Part shown: positions 12,280 to 23,200 of the stretch, one piece after another
Layout: every line of letters begins with the position of its first letter
Numbering within the stretch: the first letter of the stretch is position 1
NCBI GenBank assembly: GCA_964036295.1
Contig: OZ038470.1
Location: 16,436,436-16,500,435, forward strand
Source of the DNA: Plumapathes pennacea
Taxonomy: Eukaryota > Cnidaria > Anthozoa > Antipatharia > Myriopathidae
DNA length: 64,000 nucleotides
Direction: 5' to 3'
Translations under genes and position numbers: made by a program
Notes under the pieces: model-generated
Told to the model about the DNA's origin: nothing
Databases searched by the model: none
The model's input: the letters and a program-made list of their open reading frames with translations, nothing else

Positions 12280-13802
12280 ATGTTGTTAAGAGGGAGACAT
12301 TGGTGTACCTCGCAGCCATTGCCTTTCACGTTTGCATGCTGTTTATTGTTATGGACTGTGTACAACTTCGTTTTGTATTTTTCCCCGAAGATTCCCAAAC
12401 AGCCAGCCAAGGTTAGTAAGACAAGCAAGTTATTCTCCATTGCTTCTTTCTAACCAAGTTTAGACCAAATGCTAGTCCCAAAACGTGTCTGTCTTAGGCC
12501 TTGTTTCCCTGGAAGGAGGGTGACTCTTCTTGGAGAGAATTCACTGTAATATCTTTCTGGTTAGAGACCAAAGTTGATCACTCTTGGAAGTGAAAAGGTT
12601 AAAAGATGAAATCTTTCTTATTTACTAATGCAAGGTTTGTTTCATTCTAGATTACTTCCTGGTCGGATTGTCAGCCCCTTATCGAAGCTGATGTAGCGCT
12701 AGAACATGCTCCAAAAATCACAAAATTCATCTACAAAGTGGATACTTTTACTCTTAGATCAAAGCAAAATATCTCGACTGACGAAACTATCACTGATAAG
12801 TTTCGCTACAAAAACTGCTCCACAGTGTTGAAGACGACGTTTGCTACACCGGAACCTCACCAAAAAGAGCTGGACTTTCCTATCGCATACACACTGCAGA
12901 TTTATCGAAGTTCCACTCTCGTGGAGAAACTGTTGCAGAGAATCTATATGCCTCATAACGTATACTGCATTCACATCGACAAAAAATCGCCCGACTCACT
13001 CCGGAGGGCAATAATTGAGATGATAAAATGTCTGCCAAATGTTTTTGTTACTACGAAAGACGTGGACGTAATTTATTTCCATATATCCATTCTTCAAGCT
13101 CAGCTGCACTGTATGAAAGATCTTCTTCAGAGTCCGATCAAGTGGAAATACTTGATCAATCTAGTTGGGCAGGATGTCCCGCTGTATAACAACCATCAGA
13201 TAGTTCAAGCTCTGGATGGCTTGAACGGTTTTAACAACATAGAGAGTGTGGATATGCCGTCGAAACATTTTCACCGCATTAAACATGTTTATGAGTTCCA
13301 GAAAGTCCCGCGAGGTCTCTGGCATTCAGCATACTCGTACAGACGCCTTCCGCGTCAACTATCGTCCCCACCGAACAACATCACTATCTATAAAGGTTCT
13401 ACTTTGGCTGCTTTAACAAGAGATTTCTGTGTCTACATCCAGCACAGCGAACTCGCCAAGAACTTGTTTAACTGGTTAAAACAGGTTTTGGCACCCGAGG
13501 AATGTTTCTATGCCTCGCTTCAGCGCCTTCCCGGCGTACCTGGTGGTTACCATGGGGACCAACGTGAGTGGATTATGCGCGCAATTCGCTGGTATTTCGG
13601 CCCTGGATACCCCGGATGTTATGGCGGCTGGTTGCGGGGTGTTTGTGTACTGGGGTTTGGGGACTTGAGTTGGATCCTGGGACCGGACATGCGCACAAAA
13701 CTGTTTGTACAGAAGGTGCCGTTTGACTTTGATGAACGTTTCTTTGATTGTGTCGATTTAGCGGTGAAGGGACGGGAGTACGGAAAGGCAGTGTTTGAAT
13801 AA
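12280..13802 (+). CDS. Core-2/I-branching type beta-1,6-N-acetylglucosaminyltransferase (GT14)
   Basis: Exons 12280-12411 and 12651-13802 join at phase 0 (donor GTTAGT, acceptor TTCTAG) to give 427 residues, close to the ~430 usual for GCNT enzymes. An in-frame stop lies directly before the second exon, so an upstream exon is required. Exon 1 supplies a short basic cytosolic N-terminus, one hydrophobic anchor (PLPFTFACCLLLWTVYNFVL) and a stem, as in a type II Golgi membrane protein. The catalytic domain shows FPIAYTLQIYRS, VYCIHIDKKSP, WKYLINLVGQDVPL, YKGSTLAALTRDF, APEECFYASLQ and CYGGWLRGVCVLGFGDL. Family members add branching GlcNAc to mucin-type O-glycans or poly-lactosamine. Acceptor specificity cannot be read here. 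An AATAAA at 14082-14087 lies 280 nt after the stop. Confidence 0.88.
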
Positions 13803-14081
13803 CCTCTGACGACAACAAAAAATAACAATCTCTATTTACACCATACATACCACTTTGGTTTCAAACACCAATGCTCAATGAATGAGTACACTCTAATAGC
13901 AGTGTTCACTTCCAACTCCTGAACTGCTCAAATGAAATATCTGAACGAGTACATTGTAACAACTTTTTAATGCCTTTTCTTTTTAATGCATTTTGGTGTT
14001 ACAAGCACATAATATTTAGCGTGGGAGTGAAACGCAAATCCTTAGTTTAATATCGATCAGTCGAACTGATTGAAAAAAAAA

Positions 14082-14087
14082 AATAAA
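14082..14087 (+). promoter_or_regulatory. Probable poly(A) signal of the GT14 gene
   Basis: A canonical AATAAA within an A-rich run, 280 nt after the stop codon at 13802 and before the convergent GPCR gene. Confidence 0.5.
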
Positions 14088-14272
14088 AACCCCATTGGTG
14101 CTGAATTCTTAGCATTTTTCCTTGTCCTTTTTCTGTCCCATTAACCCCGTAAATGTACAGCTGCTATGTCCTTAAAATTGTACTTCTAAAACGCTTTCTG
14201 TCAGTTAAGATATTCAATATAAATTCAGAATGAAATGCTCGTGATACAAACCGTAATAACAGTCGCATGTTG

Positions 14273-15241
14273 TTATCCAGAAGTACCAGTTGTACTTGTT
14301 GTGGACATTTCCTGCATATTTGAGTGCCTCTCTTGTCCGAAGAGCGAAATAGTGGAGGGCCTTGGATTGAGGGCCTCTACTCTGCTCCTTCTGCGAGCCC
14401 TTAGGTACCTTATTGAGCTCTTGAAGTCCGCGTTAAAGCACAAATAAATGATGGGATCAAAAACTGAATTGAGCAACGCAATGGCTAAAGTCACGTGATC
14501 CGCCAAAGTGTGCTCCAATGACATGCTTCGGACAAGCTCGTAGATATCGCAGCTTATTCTCGGTATCCAGAAAATGAAAAATGTCCCGACTATATAGAGG
14601 AAGAAGATTGTTGCTTTCGTCTTCCGGCGAGCTCTTCCATAACGTGGACAAGTATGGAAGCTGTTTCGTGTCGCTTGTATCGACCGCTGTTGTCGTTTTG
14701 CTGTGCGCAACATTGCAATGTTGATTACTGTTAACGCCATAGCAATGGCTACAAAAACAATGGACTGTAACCAGTGATAAACAGTATAACCGAGAGAGAA
14801 AGGTTTGATTACCTCCAAAGTCCGAAACAAGACATCAAAGGTAGTAAGAAATAATGGTAAGGTCCATGCCAAGGCGATAAATATCAGAACGTCTCTTTGC
14901 TGCATTTTTGTGTTGTATTGCAGTGGTCTCAGTATAGCCAGATACCGTTCGTACGTCACCAGGTACATGTTAAAAATACCAGCGCAAAGAACGTAGTAGA
15001 AAACAGACGTCGAAGCGATCAGAACTATTTGACAACGTTGAGCCAAAACGTACAGCGGTACTGCCAGTGTTCCGACGGCTAGGTGGGCCATTGATAGAGA
15101 CATCAAGAAGTAATTGGATGTTTGTCGAAGTCTTCTGCATCGCAGGAATAGAAGCCAAACAACTCCGTTTAGAAAGAAGATAGCAATCGCTTGCAATAAA
15201 AATAAAATCATTAAAGGATCTGATATTAATTGGATAGTCAT
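14273..15241 (-). CDS. Class A (rhodopsin-like) G-protein-coupled receptor, intronless
   Basis: 322 residues from the ATG at 15241 on the minus strand (frame start MTIQLISDPLMILFLLQ). The open frame continues ~35 codons upstream without another ATG. Seven hydrophobic helices are visible. TM3 ends in ERY (E/DRY motif), TM6 has FFIFWIPR, and TM7 has DPIIY in place of NPxxY. The TM2 motif reads SMAHLAVG where class A receptors normally have ADL, so the sodium-site Asp is replaced by His. A Cys precedes TM3, but the loop between TM4 and TM5 has no Cys partner. The N-terminus is very short and the tail is Ser/Thr-rich. The ligand is not predictable. It is transcribed convergently with the glycosyltransferase gene. 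Confidence 0.85.
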   Translation of the reverse strand: MTIQLISDPLMILFLLQAIAIFFLNGVVWLLFLRCRRLRQTSNYFLMSLSMAHLAVGTLAVPLYVLAQRCQIVLIASTSVFYYVLCAGIFNMYLVTYERYLAILRPLQYNTKMQQRDVLIFIALAWTLPLFLTTFDVLFRTLEVIKPFSLGYTVYHWLQSIVFVAIAMALTVINIAMLRTAKRQQRSIQATRNSFHTCPRYGRARRKTKATIFFLYIVGTFFIFWIPRISCDIYELVRSMSLEHTLADHVTLAIALLNSVFDPIIYLCFNADFKSSIRYLRARRRSRVEALNPRPSTISLFGQERHSNMQEMSTTSTTGTSG

Positions 15242-18200
15242 AGCGGAACTTTTACGGTTTCTTAACCGACAGCTGTGCGATCTCTTTTCACGTTTCGTTG
15301 CTCCTTTTTCTGAGATAAAGGTCAGCTTGCTGAACTGTTTAGTCAATCAAGACTGCTCTAGCAAGAAAGCTGTGTCTGGTCTTTTTCGGGAGACAATGTT
15401 CGGTGCCCTCGCGCTACTGATATCTTGTATAAGTGGCACAGTATCGATGCATTCAATTTTACGCCATCCAACATCAGCTTGATTAACAAAGAACACTGTT
15501 GCGATCAATCCAAGATTATGCCTGTGAAAGAAACCAAAATCAGTATTGATACCACAGGAAGCAAATATTCATTCAGATCGCACTAAAATTTATAACCAAC
15601 TAAGTTCATAGATTTTTTGCTGCTACAAAGGAGCTGTGAGTCATCATGACAATAGGAGTTGAAATGCGTTGGCGTTTTTCCGGAGCATTGTTCTGACCAA
15701 GCTTTTCACTGAAAGCCTGATTAAACCATTCCGGCCTGAAAGCCCAGATCATCTTCAAAACAGTGTTTTACAAATTCTACAAGCAAATGTTTTGAGATAC
15801 GATGCGGAATATAGTCTTGTCCGGTTCAGAATCAACCCTAACGTTGGCCAAATGTACACTGACGACAAAACCAACAGAAACGCCCCCAACTTCTGAAATG
15901 CCAAGTGCAGCCAACTGGGTTGTAACCACTCAAATAAAGGTTCTCGATGAATCATTGGTTAGTGATTATGAAAGAATCATTAACTCGATCAATTTTATAG
16001 TCTTTCGTGATTATGAAGCAACCTGTCAGAAACAGATAACCGTACATCAGAATAGGGCCTGACTTTGCCCGCAGTTTCGTTGCTGTGATTAGTTTTATCT
16101 CAATAACCACCTATGCTGTGTCATACTTCGTTTCTTCATGCAAGGTTGAAGTCAAACAATGTCGCTCTTGAGGGCTAATGAAACTCTCGAACATTTTAAC
16201 CTTAATTTAGAAATTATCTTGTTCTAGCTACTCAAGAGATCTTCTGTTCTTTGCAGCATTTTACTCACTTTTAAACTTAAAAGCCTTGGATTAACTCCTT
16301 ACCAAGGCACACTAAAGATTCTGCTTAAACTGATATATATTGATCTTCGGTCCTTTGTCTTATATCTGCGGCGGCTCAAAGCTGGGCCGCAAATCATGAC
16401 CATAACTGATGAACAGTCTGCGGCTCGCTTCACATCCTCTCATTTGTTGCATAGTTTTGTTTCCGCACAGTTTTCAATTTTCATGTCATTTTTCTTTTCT
16501 ACTTCAATCTTTACCATTTGTCATGCGTTATGTCCGATCCATACTTCCCAGTGGAATAAGTGTTATAAGTGTTTTTTATAAATAAGAATAATATGTTTTT
16601 TGAGTGCCAACGCTATGAATTGATCGTTAGCCATCATGACGTAACTTATTTTGGAAAAGTAGCAAGTAATTATTTTATGCTTCCGTCTTCATACATAACT
16701 AAGGCCCGTTATAAACGTCAATCTTCACATGAGTCGAATGCAATGCAAACTGAGCAAAAGCTATTGTTTCAGCTAATTTACATTGTATATTCGACTTCTT
16801 GTGAAGTTCGACGTTTGAAACAGACTAAAACATTGATTGACAAATAAATCATGCAGCTATCGAATAAATGCAGCGTTTTAGTCACTTTAGTTAGTTTATA
16901 ATTGCACTTTATGATAAAGTTTTGTTCGTACCAAAAGAAACCTAAATATAACTTTGTCCTAATTATAAACCGGGTCAGAAAAACAACAGCTTAGAAAGTC
17001 CCTTTTTATGGCCACAATTTTCTGGGAACAGTTCCGTCTGTCGCTTAATGAAAGATTGACTGTAATCCCGCTCTTATTTAGTCAGTGAAGGTAAAATTGC
17101 GCAGCCTGTCTGTTTGTTGTTATCGTGGTGGTGTTTCTTAGTTTCTGTAATTAAGGACAACATTGTTATGCCCCAGTGAATACCAACTTCCAACCCTTTT
17201 GACCGCCAAAAGGCGACTTAAACTCAGAACTCGACCGTGAAAACAAATGCGTCGAACTCCTGAACTTTCAAGCACCACAACCTGAATTTGGTAGCACTCA
17301 AATGAAAACGGAACAAATGAAAAAATACAGGGTCGATGTCTGTATTGTGTACGTGGTTTGTGAAAATTGTTCTTTGACTTAAATCTACTGAAGGTAGTGA
17401 AAAACAGACCTGAGCTGCTATCCTGAAGTAAGGTGGTTAATACCTTAATATCATTACACTGAAAGTTTTCATAAAGCACTAAACGAAGTGAGATTTGATG
17501 TATTATTTACTGTAGCGTTTGCTTTAAAGGAAGGACGACTCTTGTTTATACAAGTTACCTTCAACCGCCAACCAGCGAAGGGTTAAAAGGGAACACTGAA
17601 ACACCATCCTTGTGAGAGCAGCGATGTATCTTCAAATGTATATGCACTTTCAAGTATGGCATGTATAGAAAAGGCTACAGTCATGCACACAACTGATATT
17701 TAGCTGAGTATGTTTTGCATCGATAATGCATGCGTGCACGTGATTCTATGATACGGAACTTGACTTATTATATTGACCATACACGAGTGGGCGCTGTTAA
17801 CAGTGAAGCGAATATAGAAGAGAAGAAGAAAAAAAATTTCACTCATTTTTATTTTTATGACTTTAATTCTTTTGCTCTAAGTAAAGTACACTTTTAAAAC
17901 TATGTTTTGAGAAAACGGAAAATGGAATTAAGACAGCTCAAATTTGGATAGCATACATACAGTAGGATCGGGAAGCCTTAAATATCATATAGTTTGGTTT
18001 CTTGAACAATAAAGTTAGCGATTGAATGTATGACTTTACTTCGAAGGCGAATTTTGTTCAGTATCAGTGGATTCCCAATGCTTGGGAGTAGTGATATTTT
18101 ACAAAAGACATGTGCTCTAAATTTCTGCTTTTCAATGCATATCATCATACTAATATTGTTGGAGTATTCCATGGCGCGTCCAAGAGGTTATGTAAGCTAG

Positions 18201-19174
18201 CCCACACCCAGAAAATCGGCGCCGTAAGGTGCTTGAGAACTAAATAAGTTTTGTTGCATTTAGAGTTTCAAATTCAACCAAAATTCTTTAGTGTCTAAGT
18301 CCAACTAGAACTTCAGAAATAGGCACTTGAGCTGGTAAATGATAACAATCTGGACTTTGAATTTGAAAATTTGTTTTAGTCTTGGAGAAAACGCCAGTCA
18401 AAGTAGGAGACAGTTAGGGTTGGACCCAGGCTCCTAGGGTAGAGTTTCAAATGCATTCAAGCGAACTGGCACTTTGTTTTAACGTATTGTTATACTATGT
18501 TAATTGTGCGTGACTTTGGACAGCTTATTATTGTTAGAGTCCCTGCTATAAAACATGCAACGTCCTGTCACTGTGAGATTGTTATAGCAGTAAAACGAAT
18601 AACTCATGTTTAGCGTTCACAGCTCTTACAGACTGAAATGCTACTGAAACTTGTGGGTTAATCTTTCTTCGGCCATCAGTCTACAGATTTACATTATATC
18701 TTTAGCATTAGTTAAAAGTTAAAGGCGTTTCTGTTTTGTATACATGCCAATTTCGTTCATCTCGCCGACAGCACTTTTCCTCACGAAACATGTGACACAT
18801 TACTGAGAGCCAGATGGGACTATAATAGCGACACGCCATACTCTACTAGCCGCATCGCCTTCCTTTCTTCCTTTTCTCCAACAACTCGAACGTTTCTATC
18901 TTGAAAAATGTTATACAGTGAATGTTAGGTCTTCAAAAGTTATCCTGTTTATGTAAGGATCGATATAACTATATAATGGAAGCCATACTTGCGTCCGTGC
19001 GCGTTCGTGCGATCACATTATGCGTGCACGCGATTAAAATACAAAGAGGTTATTACATAGTCATTAATATTCACAGTGCCCTCAGGTGGCGGTTCGTGTG
19101 CGTGTAAAGTCACTCGCCGTATTCCTTCAACCAGAAAGCGCACTTACCTTCCGCTCTAATCAAAGTATTTTTTC
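15242..19174. other. Intergenic region without a supported gene
   Basis: 3.9 kb of AT-rich DNA holding only short open frames with no family motif or consistent splice sites. It contains the upstream regions of the GPCR (-) and the mitochondrial carrier (+). A dispersed motif AACTCCTGAACT...CAAATGAAA occurs near 17253-17310, as it does near 13911 and 24391. Confidence 0.55.
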
Positions 19175-20116
19175 ATGGAGTCATCCAAAGAATACAAGCC
19201 AGTGAAAGTAAACACTCATGGATACTCACCAATTCGAAATTTTTTAGCTGGCGGATTTGGCGGTTCGTGTGGAGTGCTAGTGACCTTCCCACTGGATACA
19301 CTGAAGGTTCGCCTTCAAGCAATGCCAAGCGGCTCCGCGAAAGTTGGTGGTCCTATTTATAAGGGAACGCTTGACTGTTTAATGAAGACTGTCAGAACCG
19401 AAGGCTTTCTAGCTCTCTATCGTGGCATGGGCACCCCTCTTGCATTTGCCATTCCCACGCATGCGATGAACTTCCTGATTTATTTGTTCGCAAAAAGAAT
19501 CCAAGCAACGAACCTCAAGGACGAGTTAACTTTGGGACAAACCTTGAAAGCTGGCATGTTTAATGGTTTTTGTATGGCGTTCATCTTTGCTCCTGTGGAA
19601 AGAATCAAGTGTACTCTTCAAGTTCAGAATTCGATTCATCTCGGCTCAGGCGTCCCAAGATTCCGAGGCCCTCTCGACTGTGCTGCTCAGACTTTTCGCC
19701 AACAGGGAATTTTCGGTATTTACCGAGGTTTGTGGGGAACTGTCCTCCGTGAGATTCCAGGTGGAGCGATGTGGTTTTTGACTTACGAGAGTGTAGTAAG
19801 AGCGGAGGCTAAATCGTCGTGCAAGTCACACGATGAAGCTGGTCCAATCACTGTCCTCACAGCAGGTGCATTGGCAGGCATGGCGTATTGGAGCGCCGTT
19901 TTGCCATTTGATGTGCTTAAGACCAGGTATCAAACTGCTCCCGGGGGCACCCGAGGGGTGATTGATGTGTTACGTCGCCTACTAAAGGAGGAAAGCCCCA
20001 GAGCACTGTACAGAGGCTTTGCACCCATATTACTTCTTGCTGGACCGCAGAGCGCCGCAGTGTTTGGTGGTTACGAGACAGCCATGAGATTCATGAAGTT
20101 TTTCGGTCAAGACTAA
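19175..20116 (+). CDS. Mitochondrial carrier (SLC25), carnitine/acylcarnitine-carrier type, intronless
   Basis: 313 residues in one exon, the usual SLC25 length. Three ~100-residue repeats each begin with a Px[D/E]xx[K/R] signature: PLDTLKVRLQAMP, PVERIKCTLQVQ and PFDVLKTRYQTAPGG. Each ends near an aromatic-Arg-Gly element (LYRGMG, IYRGLWG, LYRGFAP). The PxERIKC second signature and the PxDVLKxRxQTAP third signature are typical of the SLC25A20/A29 group, which exchanges carnitine esters or basic amino acids across the inner mitochondrial membrane. Exact substrate is uncertain. The lack of introns, against eleven exons in the oxoglutarate carrier nearby, suggests a retrogene, though the frame is fully intact. 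It ends 152 bp from the stop of the convergent VioB-like gene. Confidence 0.87.
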   Translation: MESSKEYKPVKVNTHGYSPIRNFLAGGFGGSCGVLVTFPLDTLKVRLQAMPSGSAKVGGPIYKGTLDCLMKTVRTEGFLALYRGMGTPLAFAIPTHAMNFLIYLFAKRIQATNLKDELTLGQTLKAGMFNGFCMAFIFAPVERIKCTLQVQNSIHLGSGVPRFRGPLDCAAQTFRQQGIFGIYRGLWGTVLREIPGGAMWFLTYESVVRAEAKSSCKSHDEAGPITVLTAGALAGMAYWSAVLPFDVLKTRYQTAPGGTRGVIDVLRRLLKEESPRALYRGFAPILLLAGPQSAAVFGGYETAMRFMKFFGQD

Positions 20117-20239
20117 CAAAAATCCTGTGTATATGCCTATACTGTATGGCAGAATAGAGTAATATGAAGTTGACACAACATATCAACTTCCAACTTCTAC
20201 ATACCAACTCACAGCTCCTTTGGAAATTTGATGTTGATT

Positions 20240-20266
20240 AATAATAATAATAATAATAAATTTTAT
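20240..20266. repeat. (TAA)n microsatellite with minus-strand AATAAA
   Basis: A short AAT-triplet run lies directly after the stop codon of the VioB-like gene. On the minus strand it supplies AATAAA immediately after the TGA, a possible poly(A) signal. Confidence 0.6.
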
Positions 20267-20268
20267 TA

Positions 20269-23200
20269 TCACAACTCGGGAGTAAAAGTAAATGTTGGAC
20301 CGGCATTGGGTCCAGCTTCCGGGTTTCCCTCGTCATCAACAGGTGTGCTCACTAGGTTCTTCACGTGAAGCTCCACCGAGTGCATCAGTCCAAGCGCGTT
20401 GCGCATGTCTTCTCGCTTGCCGTTAAGCGCTCCCTCCAGAGCTTTCAGCAGCCTGGTGTAAGCTTGGTTGAAGGTAAACGCCTTGTAGTCCGCATGAGTG
20501 CCTGGTTTATACATTGACATCTTTGGGTTCTTTATCATGGACCAAACACCATCTTCATCAAAAGGGATTTCCTGGCTTTTGAAGTCGAGAATGAATTGGC
20601 AAAGCTGCGGCGGTAATAAGTTGCAAAAGTCAGCGTTACGTTAAGTTACGTTACGTTACTCAAACGTATTGTTTAATAGTTCTCTCATATGACTATCTGG
20701 TGAACGTATAGGGAAGATGTCAGAGTTTCTTCAAAGATGGACACTATTTTGTAATAAGAGGAATCCTTCTGATGAGGTTCGAACCAAAACTAAAACTAAA
20801 CTTCGAATTAGTGTCCTTTAAGCAAAGGGATTTATTGCTTCTTACCTTTTCAATCCTCGCGCCGCTCTTGCCATTTTTGTTTGGGTTTTCGTCACTCCCG
20901 ACTCGTACTTTCTGCTTCTCAACAATACTCTTAAATAGATAATAGTTTGTCAGGTTACAGGGATATGCCCCTTCTCCTTCCTTTATCTCGTCTATTGCAG
21001 CCAAGGCTGTTTCCAAGTCAGTAACCTTGAATAGATTCCCAAATTCGTACTTGCCACCGAGGTGTTGCCATTCAACTTGTTTCTCAGCATCACCTGAAAT
21101 AGTATGCACTCTGTATTACTCAGAAATGTAGACTCTTTCACTACATGCATTGTTTCTCGATCTTTTCCAAACATTTGAGATTTAAGAGATTTATTTGCGT
21201 GGTCACATCATCGGGTTTCCGTCAAAGTTCAGAAGCTGGAAGCAGTACATTTAGTACAGTACATACAGTACATTGAGAGCTTTCATTAAAGTTGTTCACA
21301 CCTTTAGGTTCATAACAGTTCATGGTTTGGTTGTTATATAAGATGACTTCAATTTCTGTACTTTTTCTTTTTATTCCGGCATCACTAGATATCATGATGA
21401 ATACAGAAAACAAATAAACAAAGGGAAACGTATGTTAACGTATGTCGTACCTGTAAACAAGTCGTCATATTGTGCACTCAATGCTTTTAACTGCTCCTTG
21501 ATATTCTCGTAAAACTCTCCGATACTGCTACTTGGATACGTGAAGGAGGACAGACTTTCTTGGCTTTGAGAGTAATACCGTCTTCTCTTAGGAGCTTTGA
21601 TTCCACGTGTATTCATATACCTAAAGCATGAATATTGACCACTTTGGCAAGGAACAGATCCAAGTAGCATTTGTCCAAATTTTTGGACATTTTCTGTGCC
21701 ATAATCTTCTAGTGTATCAGTTTCCTTGTTGAAGTCAAACGGCTCTTCAATCTTCATAAAAACGTTCTTGATAAGTGAAACGGAGCATTTTTCGACGGGG
21801 ATGGTTAGCCGAGGATGAACCCCACCAGGGAGGTGTGAGGGGTAGTGTGGCACAAAGCCATCATAATACAACTTAGGCGCGATTCCCAGTGCATTCAGGA
21901 TGTTCGCCACGAGACTCATATGTAGCATCTTCTGAACAAGGACAGTTCTGAGAATTGCTTGCACCTCCATGTTACAGCCATTTTTGATTGTCGCCAGGGC
22001 GGTCAGATACGATGGAATAGAAGCGTGTTCAATTTGTAGCGCGATTTGCAAGTCCCTTCTCAAATTTTTTACTAAGTATTGGTCATTCCATTCCCCAATT
22101 GGAAGTTTTGGATCGTCCAACCATCGCAAAATAACCTTACGCTTTGCCTCTGAAAGATCGCGAGTAACGGGCATGTAGTTAGGATGAGAGATATCTAGCT
22201 GCATACTGTTTTTTATCGCTATCCGATACTCTGTAACCTCGTAATAGTTTCCAAGGTCCACAAAATTCTCGGTCATGACAGGATAAAGATGTGCGTACTG
22301 CTTGAATATGGGGAAAATGTGATCCAGCCATGTTGGGGACTGCACATCCGGGTAAGCATCGTAAACTTTGACCACTATGACGTCATCTGGGCTCATTTCG
22401 TTAGCAGGAGGCCCGTCCGTCAGACTGTAGCAAAAACTGTACAACTGACCATCGATGTAACTTCGATTATTACTCGGATTCCCCGTCTTGATTTTCACAG
22501 TGACAATTCCGTTTTTGTCGGTCTTGACTTGTTTTGGTACTGGTACAGGCAAGGGAGGGAGACCCACAGCCGGCGTTCCCTCCTCTACGAAGAGAGGCCC
22601 TAAACACTCCCGGAAGTCTATCTGTTTGTCACGGGTTTCCTGTCCAAAACGCGTCACCACAAATTGAAATTCAGCAGTGTCGCCTGCTTCGTATCGATTG
22701 GTCCATCTGTTGAACGGGTGCACGTGCAGTCCGCTCTGGTGTTCCGCCAGTACGACCCTGGAGCATGCTGGATCTGACCAGCTGCCTTCAACCTGTTGTA
22801 AGAACCTTCATTCAATTTACAAGTATCGGTACTCGATAAGAAGCACACAGGTGAAAGTGAAGACTGAGTTACTCATAACTAAAAGTAGTCATCTAACAAG
22901 TGTACAAGAAGAAAAAGAAAATTATCAGATTATTATAAATACGAACACGATAAAGGGAAGAAGAAGAAAAGGAACTTGGAGAAGTCAGACGACTGCAGAT
23001 TGAAGGAGTAATAAGGGATGTTGATATCTTCAGTTTTATGATGAAATTTAATTAACATACCTCTACAACCACCAGTGGGCGATCTCTAATAAGCTTCTGT
23101 TGTTCCTCTGTTAAAGATCCAAAGGGTGGGAAAGCCTGAATGCCGGCTGAAGTTTCGTACCAATCAGGAACAAATTTGTTGTTGACCACACCAATCCACA

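Noticed and set aside
12228-12440. A 70-codon minus-strand frame with a hydrophobic start
   Set aside because: The plus strand at 12280-12411 gives a signal-anchor exon that joins at phase 0 to the glycosyltransferase, which explains the hydrophobic composition.
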